Made by a program: the position numbers and the translations under genes
Notes under the pieces: model-generated
The model's database searches: none
What the model saw: the letters and a program-made list of their open reading frames with translations, nothing else
Told to the model about the DNA's origin: nothing
Shown here: positions 9,797 through 21,932 of the stretch, in pieces
Position numbering within the stretch: the stretch's first letter is position 1
How the letters are laid out: each line of letters opens with the position of its first letter
Source: Magnetospirillum fulvum
Lineage (GTDB): Bacteria > Pseudomonadota > Alphaproteobacteria > Rhodospirillales > Magnetospirillaceae
NCBI RefSeq assembly: GCF_900108475.1
Contig: NZ_FNWO01000010.1
Coordinates: 97,695-161,694 of the forward strand
DNA length: 64,000 bases
Direction of reading: 5' to 3'

Positions 9797-10561
9797 TCAG
9801 TCCTTTTCGAGCTTGGCCTTGAGATGCGACAGCATCGGATAGAGCGCGGCGCAGGTGGCGATGATGAAGCCGTGACCGCCTTCGCGCCAACCGCCGCGCC
9901 GCACATAGCATTTGAAGAAGCGGCTGACCATCCGGCGCAGATTGCTGGCGGTCGAGCCCCAGGTCTCGCCCCGCTCGCGCAGGTCGCGGGCGCGTGCGGT
10001 GGAATAGGCGTCGAGCCGCCGGATCATGTCCGAGATGTTGCGGTCGACGTAATGGAGCAGCCGGTGCTTCAGCATCGGCCCTTTGGTTCCCCGCCAGGTC
10101 AGCGAGGGGTGGACCCGGTCGTCGCCCCAGGTCTTCGCGCTCTGGCGGAACAGGCCGGGATAGGCGGCCTTGCCGTAACTGGCGCCCCAGCCCCGGCGCA
10201 CCAGCCGCTCGCCGATGAAATTATCGACCAGAATTTCGTGCCAGTCGAAGCGCGAGGTGGCGATCACTTCGCGAATTTCGGCGGCCAGCTCGGGGGGAAC
10301 ATGCTCGTCGGCATCGACTTCCAGCACCCACTCCCCGGTGCAGGCGGCGATCCCGGCATTGCGTCGGCCGCCTTCGCGCTCCCAGCCGCCTGAGACCAGT
10401 GTCGCGCCAAAGCCCCGCGCAATCTCGCCCGAGCGGTCGGTGCAGCGGTCGAGCACCACCACCAGCTCATCGACGAAGCCTAGCTTGTCGAGGCAGGCGG
10501 GCAGCCGCTCTTCCTCGTTATGGATCACTACCAGGGCCGACAGGCGGGGAGGCGCGCTCAT
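9797..10561 (-). CDS. Glycosyltransferase family 2, WaaE/KdtX-like
   Basis: The 254-aa GT-A enzyme has LSALVVIHNEEERLPACLDKL at its N-terminus, VDELVVVLDRCTDRS, the conserved GGWEREGGRRNAGI loop and a DADEHVPPEL motif in place of DxD. The overall pattern resembles the LPS inner-core glucosyltransferase family WaaE/KdtX. Its ATG overlaps the stop of the upstream GT4 gene (ATGA), showing translational coupling. It lies three bases from the next gene, so the three glycosyltransferases form one unit. Confidence 0.87.
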   Translation of the reverse strand: MSAPPRLSALVVIHNEEERLPACLDKLGFVDELVVVLDRCTDRSGEIARGFGATLVSGGWEREGGRRNAGIAACTGEWVLEVDADEHVPPELAAEIREVIATSRFDWHEILVDNFIGERLVRRGWGASYGKAAYPGLFRQSAKTWGDDRVHPSLTWRGTKGPMLKHRLLHYVDRNISDMIRRLDAYSTARARDLRERGETWGSTASNLRRMVSRFFKCYVRRGGWREGGHGFIIATCAALYPMLSHLKAKLEKD

Positions 10562-11700
10562 CGTCCGTTGCCCCGCCAGCGTGGGAACGGCCGCTGGTGG
10601 GCGTGGTCCAACGCGGCGCGATAGGTCGCCAGCGTCTGCTCCATCCGGTGGTCGAACCGCATCGTCGTCTCGGCCAGACAGCGCGCCCGCGAGGCGATGG
10701 CTGCGGCGCGGGGGCGGTCGTCCATCACCGCCGCCATCGCCTGGGCCAGCGCCGTCGGATCGGCCGGGGAAACCAGCCAGCCGGTTTCGTCCGCCGTCAC
10801 GATTTCGGGGACACCGCCGACCGCGCTGGCCACCACCGGGCGGCCGACGGCAAAGGCCTGGACCGCGACGCGGGGCTGCGCCTCGGTCAGCGAGGGGATC
10901 ACCACCGCGTCGGCGGTCCGCATCAGCACGGCGACATCGTCGCGATAGCCGGTGAACACCACCCGGTTGCCGAAAGCGGCGGCGCGGCTCCGCAGCGCCT
11001 GATCGTATTCGGCGCATTCGGCGGTGGCCGATCCGACGATCACCAGCGTCGGATGGAGTCCCTGCGCGTCGAGCCGGGCCAGGGCGTCGAGCAGATGATC
11101 CTGGCCCTTGTCGGGGCGGATCATGCCGACGCACAGCCAGAGGAAGGACTCGGTGGGCACCCCCAGGCTGGCCCGCATTGTTGCCCGTTCCAGCGGGGGG
11201 GCGGCGGCAAAGAACGAATCGTCGGCCCAGCCGCCGATTGCGGTGGCGCGGCGGGGATCGGCCAGCCCGTCGGCGACCAAAGCGGCGCGGGTGCAATCGG
11301 CGACGGTGATGATGTGGTCGGCCCCCAGCCGCCATTGCATCCGCCGGATCGGAGTCGATTTCAGCGGCTGGTTGACATGGCGCGAGCGCACCACGGCACA
11401 GAGGTCGAGGCAGGTGGCGGCGACCTTGGCGTCGCGGGTGACGTGGGTGTCGATCAACTCGATCCCGCGCCCGATCACCAGCCGACGAAATTCCCGCACC
11501 GAGGACGGCCGCCACGGACGGTCGAAATCGAAATCAATCAGCGGCAGAGCCTCGGCCTCGGCCCGGGCCCAGGTCTGGCCGTCGGCGGGGGTGGCCAGCC
11601 ACACCGAATGGCCGTGGGACTTCAGCCAGCGCACCTGCTCGACGGTGCGATGCTCCATGCCGCCCCAATTGCGCCCGGGAATGGTATGCAGGATGTGCAA
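10558..11700 (-). CDS. Glycosyltransferase family 4
   Basis: The 380-aa GT-B protein starts MHILHTIPGRNWGGMEHRTV and has the C-terminal donor-binding blocks VGMIRPDKGQDHLLDAL, VVFTGYRDDV and PSLTEAQPRVAVQAFAVGRPVVAS plus GGVPEIV. The start codon is TTG at 11700, with GGAG nine bases upstream; no better in-frame start exists near the conserved N-terminus. The stop overlaps the WaaE-like gene by four bases. It probably adds one sugar to a lipid-linked core or polysaccharide. Confidence 0.87.
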   Translation of the reverse strand: MHILHTIPGRNWGGMEHRTVEQVRWLKSHGHSVWLATPADGQTWARAEAEALPLIDFDFDRPWRPSSVREFRRLVIGRGIELIDTHVTRDAKVAATCLDLCAVVRSRHVNQPLKSTPIRRMQWRLGADHIITVADCTRAALVADGLADPRRATAIGGWADDSFFAAAPPLERATMRASLGVPTESFLWLCVGMIRPDKGQDHLLDALARLDAQGLHPTLVIVGSATAECAEYDQALRSRAAAFGNRVVFTGYRDDVAVLMRTADAVVIPSLTEAQPRVAVQAFAVGRPVVASAVGGVPEIVTADETGWLVSPADPTALAQAMAAVMDDRPRAAAIASRARCLAETTMRFDHRMEQTLATYRAALDHAHQRPFPRWRGNGR

Positions 11701-11718
11701 GGACAGGAACTCCGGTGG

Positions 11719-12483
11719 TCAGGACAGGATGAAGCGATGCCAGGCGGCTTGCGGCGGCGGCGGCGACAGGGTCACCGTCTTCAACCCTCGCTCGGTGACG
11801 CCTTCCAGCAGCATCCGCATCAGGGTGACGGTGACTTGCGGCTTGAACCCTGCTCCGGGGCGGTCGTTGATCGGCTGGTCGTGCATCAGCAGGATGCCGC
11901 CGGGCAGGCGGGGATCGGCCAGCATCCGATCGACCTCGCGGCGGCATTCGGTCTCGACATCGGCAGGGGTGGAACAGCGGGTCGGGATCATGTGATCCTC
12001 GGTCGATGGCCCCCAATGCACCACGACGCAGCCGGGCCGCCAGCGGGCCAGGGTGCGGTGAACCCGCGGATTGCGCCAGCCGCCGTTATAGGGCAGTCGC
12101 ACCAGATAGGGATCGGGGGTGGGGCGATAGCGGGCCAGCAGCGCCTCGCACCTTTCCATGTCGTCGATCAGCCGTTCGGGGCTTTCGCGGTCGAGGCGGA
12201 CATGATCCCAGCCATGGGCATAGATCGCGTGACCGCGCGCCGCTGTCTCGGCCACCAGCTCGGGTGCCAGCACGGCGCGGCAGCCGCTCATGAAAAAGGT
12301 CGCCCGGGCCTGGAAGCGGTCGAGCAGATCGAGCATCGCGGGCATCGTGTCGGGCATCGGGGAATCATCGACGGTAATCGCGACCGTCGCGGGATCGGAC
12401 AATTGGCGCAGAACCGGTCGCCATTGTCCCAAGGACCAGGAAATCCGCACGTTTTCCCCCACGAGAACCACAGGCGGCGGCAT
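11719..12483 (-). CDS. Polysaccharide deacetylase (NodB-type)
   Basis: The product (254 aa from ATG 12483; an in-frame TTG at 12510 would add nine residues) carries NodB-homology motifs: TVDDSP in place of TFDDGP (metal-binding/catalytic Asp pair), HGWDH for the His pair, the RLPYNGGW block and LLMHDQP near the end. Family members remove N- or O-acetyl groups from glycans. Its position just upstream of three glycosyltransferases suggests it trims the glycan they build. It follows proA closely, so the proline genes and glycan genes may be co-transcribed. Confidence 0.85.
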   Translation of the reverse strand: MPPPVVLVGENVRISWSLGQWRPVLRQLSDPATVAITVDDSPMPDTMPAMLDLLDRFQARATFFMSGCRAVLAPELVAETAARGHAIYAHGWDHVRLDRESPERLIDDMERCEALLARYRPTPDPYLVRLPYNGGWRNPRVHRTLARWRPGCVVVHWGPSTEDHMIPTRCSTPADVETECRREVDRMLADPRLPGGILLMHDQPINDRPGAGFKPQVTVTLMRMLLEGVTERGLKTVTLSPPPPQAAWHRFILS

Positions 12484-12531
12484 CCTGCCATGCCCGGCGG
12501 GGCGCGGCAACCGACGATCAAGCGTGTGGGA

Positions 12532-13797
12532 TCAGCCCGGACGGGTCTGACCCTCGCCGCGCACGACATATTTGAAGGTGCACAATTGCTCGACTCCGAC
12601 CGGGCCGCGCGCATGCATCTTGCCGGTCGAGATGCCGATCTCGGCCCCCATCCCGAACTCGCCGCCATCGGCGAACTGGGTCGAGGCGTTCCACAGCACG
12701 ATCGCCGAATCGCAGCCATTGAGGAACGCCTCGGCAGCCTCGGGAGTCTCGGTGATGATCGCCTCGGTATGGTGCGAGCCATGGGTGTTGATGTGCTCGA
12801 TTGCCGCCGCGACTCCATCGACCAGCTTCACCGAAATGATCGCGTCGAGATATTCGGTGCGCCAATCCTCCTCGTCCGCCGGGGCGACGCGGGGATCGAC
12901 CGCCTGGGCGGCTGCGTCGCCGCGCACCTCGCAACCCGCCGCCAGCAGATCCTGCACCAGCGGGGCCAGATGGGTGCTGGCGACGGCGCGGTCGATCAGC
13001 AGCGTCTCGGTCGCGCCGCAGATGCCGGTGCGGCGCATCTTGGCATTCAGCACCACCTTGCGCGCCATCGCCAGATCGGCGCTGGCATCGACATAGGTGT
13101 GGCACAGCCCTTCGAGGTGGTGGAACAGCGGAATCCGGCTTTCCTCGATGACGCGGGCGACCAGCGACTTGCCGCCGCGCGGCACGATCACGTCGATATA
13201 ATCGGACAGGCGCAGCATCGCCCCGACCGCGGCGCGGTCGGTGGTCGGCACCATCTGCACCGCGTCGGCGGGCAGACCGGCGCTGGCAAAGCCCTTGGAC
13301 AGCGCCGCCATGATGGCGCGGGCCGAGCGGAAGCTTTCCGAGCCGCCGCGCAGGATGCAGGCATTGCCCGATTTCAGGCACAGTCCGGCGGCGTCGGCGG
13401 TGACGTTGGGGCGGCTTTCATAGATGATCCCGATCACGCCGAGCGGCACCGCGATCCGGCTGATCCTCAGCCCGTTGGGGCGGGTCCAGTCGGCCAGGAC
13501 GCGGCCGAGCGGATCGGGCAGCGCCGCGACCACTTCCAGCCCCGAGGCCATCGCCTCGATCCGGGCCGGGGTCAGGGTCAGCCGGTCGATCATCGCCGCC
13601 GACAGACCCTTGGCGGTCGCGGCGGCGACATCCTCGCGGTTGGCATCGGCGATTGCGGCGGCATCGGCGCGGATCGCGGCGGCGGCAAGGCTAAGCGCGC
13701 GGTTGCGCTGATCGGCGGGAGATTGCGCCAAGGCGCGTCCGGCGGCGCGGGCGCGACGCCCCATGTCGGTCAGCGTCGCTTCGATTTGGTCCGACAT
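12532..13797 (-). CDS. proA: Gamma-glutamyl phosphate reductase
   Basis: This is the second step of proline synthesis: NADPH reduction of gamma-glutamyl phosphate to the semialdehyde. The 421-aa aldehyde-dehydrogenase-fold protein contains [55 protein letters not shown] and [15 protein letters not shown] with the catalytic Cys, then the HTEAIITE block. It lies two bases downstream of proB, in the same order as obgE-proB-proA operons of many alphaproteobacteria. Confidence 0.97.
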   Translation of the reverse strand: MSDQIEATLTDMGRRARAAGRALAQSPADQRNRALSLAAAAIRADAAAIADANREDVAAATAKGLSAAMIDRLTLTPARIEAMASGLEVVAALPDPLGRVLADWTRPNGLRISRIAVPLGVIGIIYESRPNVTADAAGLCLKSGNACILRGGSESFRSARAIMAALSKGFASAGLPADAVQMVPTTDRAAVGAMLRLSDYIDVIVPRGGKSLVARVIEESRIPLFHHLEGLCHTYVDASADLAMARKVVLNAKMRRTGICGATETLLIDRAVASTHLAPLVQDLLAAGCEVRGDAAAQAVDPRVAPADEEDWRTEYLDAIISVKLVDGVAAAIEHINTHGSHHTEAIITETPEAAEAFLNGCDSAIVLWNASTQFADGGEFGMGAEIGISTGKMHARGPVGVEQLCTFKYVVRGEGQTRPG

Positions 13798-13799
13798 CG

Positions 13800-16477
<2,678 letters not shown>

Positions 16478-16507
16478 GGTCCAAACTCCTGCTTACAGCC
16501 GGGCTTA

Positions 16508-16810
16508 TCAGCCAGCCGTGATGTCGGTGATGCGCAGGATCGTCAGGTCCTGGCGGTGGCCGTTCTTGCGGCGGGAATTCTGCCGACGGCGCTTCTTGAA
16601 GACGATGATCTTTTCGCCACGGGCCTGAGCCACCACAGTGGCAGTCACAGCGGCACCGGACACCAGCGGAGCGCCGATCTTGTCGCCGACCATCAGGACC
16701 TGATCGAGCACGATCTCGCCCCCGGCCTCGCCAGCCAGCTTCTCGACGCGGATCACGTCGTCCTTGGCCACCTTGTACTGCTTACCGCCGGTCTGGATGA
16801 CTGCGAACAT
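16508..16810 (-). CDS. rplU: 50S ribosomal protein L21
   Basis: L21 binds 23S rRNA. The 100-aa protein starts [20 protein letters not shown], contains the [15 protein letters not shown] basic block and ends TDITAG, at normal length. ATG 16810 fits the conserved N-terminus; 15 upstream codons in the open frame are not conserved. It heads the rplU-rpmA unit. Confidence 0.98.
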   Translation of the reverse strand: MFAVIQTGGKQYKVAKDDVIRVEKLAGEAGGEIVLDQVLMVGDKIGAPLVSGAAVTATVVAQARGEKIIVFKKRRRQNSRRKNGHRQDLTILRITDITAG

Positions 16811-16903
16811 GACGATTCTACCTGAGCATAAGGAATGACGCCGCGCAAGACACATAGCACCCCGCGCGAGAGGGCCGCACTATTACCGCGGCGGGGCCAA
16901 GAG

Positions 16904-17092
16904 TCAACGTCTTTGTCGCGGGGCGGACGCACGACGGGCGCATCGGGCCAGAATCGCGTGGCGTTCGGCGTCGTCGGCATCGCGCCAGGCGGCGATTTCG
17001 TCGGCGGTGCGACCGCATCCGGCGCAGCAGCCCAGGTCGAAATCGAGATGGCAGCGCGAGATGCAGGGGGATTCGGGCGGTGGTGGCGGCAT
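16904..17092 (-). CDS. DUF1289 small Cys-rich protein
   Basis: The 62-aa protein has the DUF1289 signature: SPCISRCHLDFD, then CAGCGRTADEIAAW and ERHAILARC. The four Cys are spaced like an Fe-S or zinc site, but biochemical function is unknown. A very long open frame on this strand continues upstream over pfp; that extension is a high-GC shadow, and the domain begins at MPPPPPESPC. It lies upstream of rplU on the same strand, separated by about 90 bases, and is divergent from the phosphofructokinase gene. Confidence 0.8.
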   Translation of the reverse strand: MPPPPPESPCISRCHLDFDLGCCAGCGRTADEIAAWRDADDAERHAILARCARRASAPRQRR

Positions 17093-17239
17093 CGGCGGCT
17101 TTCGGCTGGTTTGACGGGGGTATAATGATAAATGGGAAGGCCGACCCGCCGAGAAAAGAGAGGCGGAGGCACAAAGACGGAGGTACGCTTCGTCTGACCG
17201 GCGCGCGAAGACGCCGTCGCGACGATAAAGGGGGATGGG

Positions 17240-18454
17240 ATGCTGCAAGGGAAGGTTCTGGTCGCTCAGGGCGGCGGTCCGACGGCGGTGATTAACCAGT
17301 CGCTGGTCGGCGCGGTCCTGGAATCGCGTAAGTTCCGTAATGTCGATCTGGTCTATGGGGCGCATCACGGCGTGCGCGGCATCGTCGATGAGGAATTTTT
17401 CGACCTGACCCAGGAAACCAGCCACAATCTCGAGATGGTGGCGCAGACGCCGTCCTCGGCGCTGGGTTCGACGCGGGACAAGCCCGACCTGAAATATTGC
17501 CAGGAGATCTTCAAGGTTCTGAAGGCTCACGGCATCGCCTATTTCTTCTATACTGGCGGCAACGATTCCTCGGACACGGTGCGGATCGTCAGCGAGCAAG
17601 CCCGTCAGGCCGAGTATCCGCTCCGCTGTATCCACATCCCGAAGACGATCGACAACGATCTGGTCCATAACGACCACACCCCGGGCTTCCCCTCGGCGGC
17701 GCGCTTCGTCGCCCAGGCGTTCATGGGGGTCAATCTCGACAATACCGCGCTGAAAGGCGTCTATGTCGCGGTGGTGATGGGCCGTCATGCCGGGTTCCTG
17801 ACCGCCGCCTCGGCGCTGGGCAAGAAGTTCCCCGACGACGGTCCCCACCTGATCTATATCCCGGAACGGACCTTCTCGGTCGATCGCTTCCTCGCCGATG
17901 TGCGCGAGACCTACGACCGCTATGGCCGCTGCGTCGTCGCGGTGTCCGAAGGCATCCACGACGAAAACGGCGCGCCGATCATCACCCGACTGGCCAAGGA
18001 GGTCGAACACGACCAGCACGGCAATATTCAATTGTCGGGGACCGGGGCGCTGGCCGACCTGCTCTGTCACGAGATCAAGGAAAAGCTCGGGATCAAGCGG
18101 GTGCGCGGCGATACCTTCGGCTATCTGCAACGCTCGTTCATCGGCTGCGTTTCCGACGTCGATCAGCGCGAGGCACGCGAAGTCGGCGAGAAGGCGGTCC
18201 AGTACGGGATGTGGGGCGACCGCGACGGCTCGGTGACGATCCAGCGCACCGGGTTCTATTCGGTCGATTACGCCCTGATGCCGCTCGAGGCGGTCGCGGG
18301 CAAGACCCGGGTGATGGAAGACCATTTCATCGCGCCGTCGGGCACCGACGTCACCGACGCCTTCCGGATGTATCTGCGCCCGCTGCTGGGGTCGGGGATG
18401 CCCGACGCCTTCCGCCTGCGCCATAATTCGGTGCCGAAAATCCTGGGGAAATAA
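17240..18454 (+). CDS. pfp: Pyrophosphate-dependent 6-phosphofructokinase
   Basis: It interconverts fructose 6-phosphate and fructose 1,6-bisphosphate, using PPi rather than ATP. The 404-aa protein has VAQGGGPTAVINQSL, then YTGGNDSSDTV, where the Asn-Asp pair in GGNDSSD is the PPi-type signature in place of GGDGS, and the catalytic PKTIDND followed by substrate blocks VVMGRHAGF and SEG. It is reversible, so it can serve both glycolysis and gluconeogenesis. A soluble pyrophosphatase gene lies at 53.4 kb. The gene is single, followed by hairpins and then convergent genes. Confidence 0.92.
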   Translation: MLQGKVLVAQGGGPTAVINQSLVGAVLESRKFRNVDLVYGAHHGVRGIVDEEFFDLTQETSHNLEMVAQTPSSALGSTRDKPDLKYCQEIFKVLKAHGIAYFFYTGGNDSSDTVRIVSEQARQAEYPLRCIHIPKTIDNDLVHNDHTPGFPSAARFVAQAFMGVNLDNTALKGVYVAVVMGRHAGFLTAASALGKKFPDDGPHLIYIPERTFSVDRFLADVRETYDRYGRCVVAVSEGIHDENGAPIITRLAKEVEHDQHGNIQLSGTGALADLLCHEIKEKLGIKRVRGDTFGYLQRSFIGCVSDVDQREAREVGEKAVQYGMWGDRDGSVTIQRTGFYSVDYALMPLEAVAGKTRVMEDHFIAPSGTDVTDAFRMYLRPLLGSGMPDAFRLRHNSVPKILGK

Positions 18455-18526
18455 TACCGGCCAACCTTTGTTTTGACCTGTTGGCCGGTATCTGGCCGCC
18501 ATTGCGGCGGCGGCCAAGCGGCCGGA
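18454..18526. terminator. Hairpins after pfp
   Basis: A perfect 12-bp inverted repeat (18454-18465 with 18480-18491) starts at the last base of the pfp stop. Its loop contains TTTGTTTT, and a second GGCCGCC/GGCGGCC hairpin follows at about 18493-18514. There is no T-run after the stems, so a bidirectional structural block or Rho-assisted end between convergent genes is inferred. Confidence 0.5.
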
Positions 18527-18616
18527 TGGCCGCGCTTAGGCCGAGGGGCAATACGGCGGATCAAGTCATTGAGCCGCCGGTATGACAAGGCGAGGGCTGG
18601 CCCCGATTGCGTGGGG

Positions 18617-19768
18617 TCAGCCTCGTTTGACCGAGGCGAAGAGGCGGCGGCAGAAGACGGCGATCCCCGCAAGCGGGGTGGTCTGGTCGATCCCGGCCGC
18701 CTTGGCCCGGTCGATGAACTTGCCGACATACTCAAGATTGCCGGTCAGCCCGAACGAGCGGCTGAACATCTCCGCCCCGACCATCTCGTAGATCGTCAGC
18801 ATCATCACCACCAATTGCTCCGGGCGCAGCCCCAATTCGCCGATCAGCCGCTTGGCGGGCAGGCCGCCGACCTCGGCCAATTGCCCGGTCAGTCGCACCG
18901 TCTGTTCGGGCTGCGACAGCGCCGCCCGAACCTCGGGATTGAGCAGGATCAGGGTAAAGGCTTCGGGGCGCAGCCGCTTTTGATCGGCGGTGAGAATGTC
19001 GGCGATCCGGGCGCGGTGGTCGCCGCCCGGAACGGCGACGGGCGGCGGCATCCCCGGACCGGGCGCGGGCGGGCGCGGCGGCGGGGGAAGAGCGGCGGCA
19101 CTTTCGGCCACCGGTTCGGGCGGGCGGGTGGGCGGCGGTGGGTTGAACGGATTCTCGCGCAGCCGTTTGATATCCTCGGGGATGCGGTAATCGAGGATGC
19201 GGGCTCCCATCCGTCGCACCAATTGCGGCGACAGGGTCGAATAATCCGGCACCAGGGCGACCTGCCAATCGTGGCGCAGATGCTCCTTGAACGAATCGTA
19301 GAGGATGTCGCCCCGGCTGCGACGGGGCGGCGGCGGTGGCGAGAACAGATGGCTCAACCGCTTCAGCAGGCTGTCCGGGCTTTTGCCACGGGAGCGGTCG
19401 GCCCCGCGCAAGGGGCGCGAGACGCCGTCCAGCCGCTGGCGGAACTGACGCTTGGCGCAGGTCCGAACCACCATCCCCACCACCTCGTCGAGGGTGCGGC
19501 CACAGGCCAGCATCGCGTCGGCCTGGTCGATCGGCAGGTTCTGGCGATCGACCAGCAGGGCATAGAAGCGCTCGGGCTCGGCCCGGAACGCCTTGAAGCA
19601 GCGGTCGAGCAGATCGGGATCGTCCAACACCCGTTCCAGCACGCCCCGACGCGGCAGCTTTTTCAGTTCGGGGACCATCTGGGCCAGCACGTCGGCCACC
19701 GGACCTTCCAGGGTCAGGTTGATCCGTCGGATTGCCTGGGACCGGGTCGAGGACGGCGGGCGAGGCAT
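18617..19768 (-). CDS. Unknown protein, downstream member of a tandem paralog pair
   Basis: The 383-aa protein has no domain that I recognise. It is clearly homologous to its neighbour at 19788-20864. Matching blocks include INLTLEGPVADVLAQMVPEL against VNLALQGPVVDVLGQFLPEL near the N-terminus, CGRTLDEVVGMVVRTCAKR against CGRSLGDVIAMVVRTAAKR, and RLRPEAFTLILLNPEVRAAL against RLRPEAFTPVFLDPEVRATL in the C-terminal half. The halves are joined by a proline-rich linker (about 195-245). There is no signal peptide or clear membrane segment. It is 19 bases from its paralog on the same strand, hence one operon. Confidence 0.7.
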   Translation of the reverse strand: MPRPPSSTRSQAIRRINLTLEGPVADVLAQMVPELKKLPRRGVLERVLDDPDLLDRCFKAFRAEPERFYALLVDRQNLPIDQADAMLACGRTLDEVVGMVVRTCAKRQFRQRLDGVSRPLRGADRSRGKSPDSLLKRLSHLFSPPPPPRRSRGDILYDSFKEHLRHDWQVALVPDYSTLSPQLVRRMGARILDYRIPEDIKRLRENPFNPPPPTRPPEPVAESAAALPPPPRPPAPGPGMPPPVAVPGGDHRARIADILTADQKRLRPEAFTLILLNPEVRAALSQPEQTVRLTGQLAEVGGLPAKRLIGELGLRPEQLVVMMLTIYEMVGAEMFSRSFGLTGNLEYVGKFIDRAKAAGIDQTTPLAGIAVFCRRLFASVKRG

Positions 19769-19787
19769 GGGGACCGCACCGGTCTCG

Positions 19788-20864
19788 TTAGGAATCGCGG
19801 CGGGAGCGATGGCCGAAGCGGGCGAACACGCTGCGCATGAAGATGGCGCATTCGATCACTCCGGAGTCCGGCCCGATACCGTGCAGGCGGGCGCGGACCA
19901 GGATACGATCGAGCAGTTCGGGATCGGCGCGCGGTCCGAACAGGCGGCCAAACACGATGGTGCCGATGCAATCGTGGGCCACCAGCAGCATCACCGCCAG
20001 TTGGTCCTTGCGTAGCCCCAGCCCCTCGACCAGAGCGAGGGCGGACCCGCTGCCGACGTTGCGCAGAATGTCGGCGATGGCGCGGATATTGTCGGGGTGG
20101 GGCAGCGTTGCCCGCACCTCGGGGTCGAGGAAGACCGGGGTGAACGCCTCGGGCCGCAACCGTTCCTGAGCCTCGCACAGAATCTCGGTCGGGTGAGCGG
20201 TCATCGGGTGGCGGCGCTTCGGATGCAATGTTCCGCTGGAGCCACGCGGGGCGTCATTATCTCCAGCCACGGCGATAGCGTCGGGACGGGCGATCCGGTC
20301 GGGGGGAAGCGGGGCGTCGGGGTCGGCGATCAGCCGGGCTAGGCTCGACGCCTCCCGCGCCCGGAGCAGCTTGGCCCCGATCCGGCGGATCAGCGACGGC
20401 TCCATCCCGGCATAGGTCGGGACCAGCGGAACCTGCCACTCGTAGAGCAGATAGGCCCGGATCGCGTCGTACACTTCGTCGGCGCGGCCAAGGGGTTCGG
20501 TCGGGCGGGGGGCAGAGGGCAGGGTGCGGCGGAAGAATCGCTTGGCCGCGGTGCGGACCACCATCGCGATCACGTCGCCCAGAGAGCGGCCGCAGGACAG
20601 CGGCGTCGAGTCGTCGGTGACCGGGCGCTTGCGCTCATCGACCAGGATCGCCCGGAAACGGTCCGTCTCACGGCGAAAGACGTCGAAGCAGCGGGTCAGC
20701 AGCCCCAGATCGTCCATGATGGTGTCATAGGCCCGGGCCCGTGGCAGCACGTTCAGTTCGGGTAGGAATTGGCCCAGCACATCGACCACCGGACCTTGCA
20801 GGGCAAGGTTGACCCGGTAGACCGCCATGGCGGTGTCGGATGTGGCGGTCATGGTATCTCCCAT
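19788..20864 (-). CDS. Unknown protein, upstream member of a tandem paralog pair
   Basis: The 358-aa protein shares its whole length with the following gene but is diverged, and its central linker is shorter and less proline-rich. It shares a helical N-terminal region with a conserved CGRSLGDV block, a middle W-Q-V-P/A-LVP-Y segment (YEWQVPLVPTY here, HDWQVALVPDY in the paralog), and a C-terminal helical region with GLGLRKDQLAVMLLVAHD. No catalytic motif is evident. The start could be ATG 20864 or ATG 20852. The function is unknown; paired paralogs suggest a heteromeric complex or divergence after duplication. Confidence 0.7.
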   Translation of the reverse strand: MGDTMTATSDTAMAVYRVNLALQGPVVDVLGQFLPELNVLPRARAYDTIMDDLGLLTRCFDVFRRETDRFRAILVDERKRPVTDDSTPLSCGRSLGDVIAMVVRTAAKRFFRRTLPSAPRPTEPLGRADEVYDAIRAYLLYEWQVPLVPTYAGMEPSLIRRIGAKLLRAREASSLARLIADPDAPLPPDRIARPDAIAVAGDNDAPRGSSGTLHPKRRHPMTAHPTEILCEAQERLRPEAFTPVFLDPEVRATLPHPDNIRAIADILRNVGSGSALALVEGLGLRKDQLAVMLLVAHDCIGTIVFGRLFGPRADPELLDRILVRARLHGIGPDSGVIECAIFMRSVFARFGHRSRRDS

Positions 20865-21004
20865 GGTCGGCTCCTTCCGGCCGGGAGTTCCGCGCGGTAG
20901 GGGAGGGGTCCCCGCCGCTGCGGCCTGAAATCGGCTCTCAGCACCACAGATATACGCCAGACGAGTGGATTATCTGTTAAGCAGGTCACACAGCACCGAT
21001 CGCA

Positions 21005-21808
21005 TCAGGAGGCGATGGGATAGTGTCGGCCGGCGGGCGACAGGGTAAAGATCTCGCAGCCGGTGGCGGTGACGCCGATCGAATGCTCGAACTGGGCCGA
21101 CAGCGACTTGTCCTTGGTCACGGCGGTCCAGCCGTCGGCGAGGATCTTGGTGCCGGGACGTCCGGCGTTGATCATCGGCTCGATCGTGAAGATCATCCCC
21201 TCGACCAGGGCCAGCCCCTCGCCCGGGCGGCCGTAATGCATGATGTTCGGCGGCTCGTGGAACACCCGGCCCAGCCCGTGCCCGCAGAAATCGCGCACGA
21301 CCGAGAAACGGTGCTTTTCGACGAAGCTCTGGATCGCGTGGCCGATATCGCCCAGCGTCGCGCCGGGGCGGACCACCTCGATCGCGCGCATCAGCGATTC
21401 ATAGGTGACCTCGACCAGCTTGCGCGCCTTCACGCCGACCTTGCCGACGTAATACATCCGGCTCGAATCGCCGTGCCAGCCATCAAGGATCGGGGTGACG
21501 TCGATATTGACGATGTCGCCCTCTTCCAGCCGCTTGTCGCAGGGGATGCCGTGGCAGACGACATGGTTGACCGAGGTGCACAGCGACTTCGGATAGCCGC
21601 GATAGCCCAGCGGCGCGTTGATGCCGCCGCGTTCGGTGATGAAGGCCGATCCCAGCCGGTCCAATTCTTCGGTCGTGACGCCCGGGACAACGTAGGGGCC
21701 GAGGAAATCCAGCGTTTCGGCGGCCAATTGTCCGGCCCGGCGCATCGATGCGAAATCGGCGGGGCCATAGATTTGGATACGGGACGAGTCCTTGTCTTTG
21801 CGTTCCAT
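21005..21808 (-). CDS. map: Type I methionine aminopeptidase
   Basis: It removes the initiator Met from nascent proteins. The 267-aa product has the pita-bread fold metal ligands in order: NVDVTPIL..GDSSRMY (two Asp), FCGHGLGRVFHEPP (His), TIEPMI (Glu) and the final QFEHSIGVT (Glu). The N-terminal VCHGIP block carries the His that contacts substrate. It appears monocistronic, with 140 bases before the next gene on the same strand. Confidence 0.96.
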   Translation of the reverse strand: MERKDKDSSRIQIYGPADFASMRRAGQLAAETLDFLGPYVVPGVTTEELDRLGSAFITERGGINAPLGYRGYPKSLCTSVNHVVCHGIPCDKRLEEGDIVNIDVTPILDGWHGDSSRMYYVGKVGVKARKLVEVTYESLMRAIEVVRPGATLGDIGHAIQSFVEKHRFSVVRDFCGHGLGRVFHEPPNIMHYGRPGEGLALVEGMIFTIEPMINAGRPGTKILADGWTAVTKDKSLSAQFEHSIGVTATGCEIFTLSPAGRHYPIAS

Positions 21809-21932
21809 CGTGCCTTCGCGTCCGTGCGCGCCGGGGAAAAATTCCGCATCCCGGCCTAGGGTGGAATCAGGATATATCAGATCGTGACGGCGTCGTCGCC
21901 TTTCATCCCGGCATCCTTGCCCGGCGATAGTG

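Noticed and set aside
17093..18517. N-terminal extension of the DUF1289 frame across pfp
   Set aside because: The extension is antisense to pfp and lacks homology; only the last 62 codons match DUF1289.
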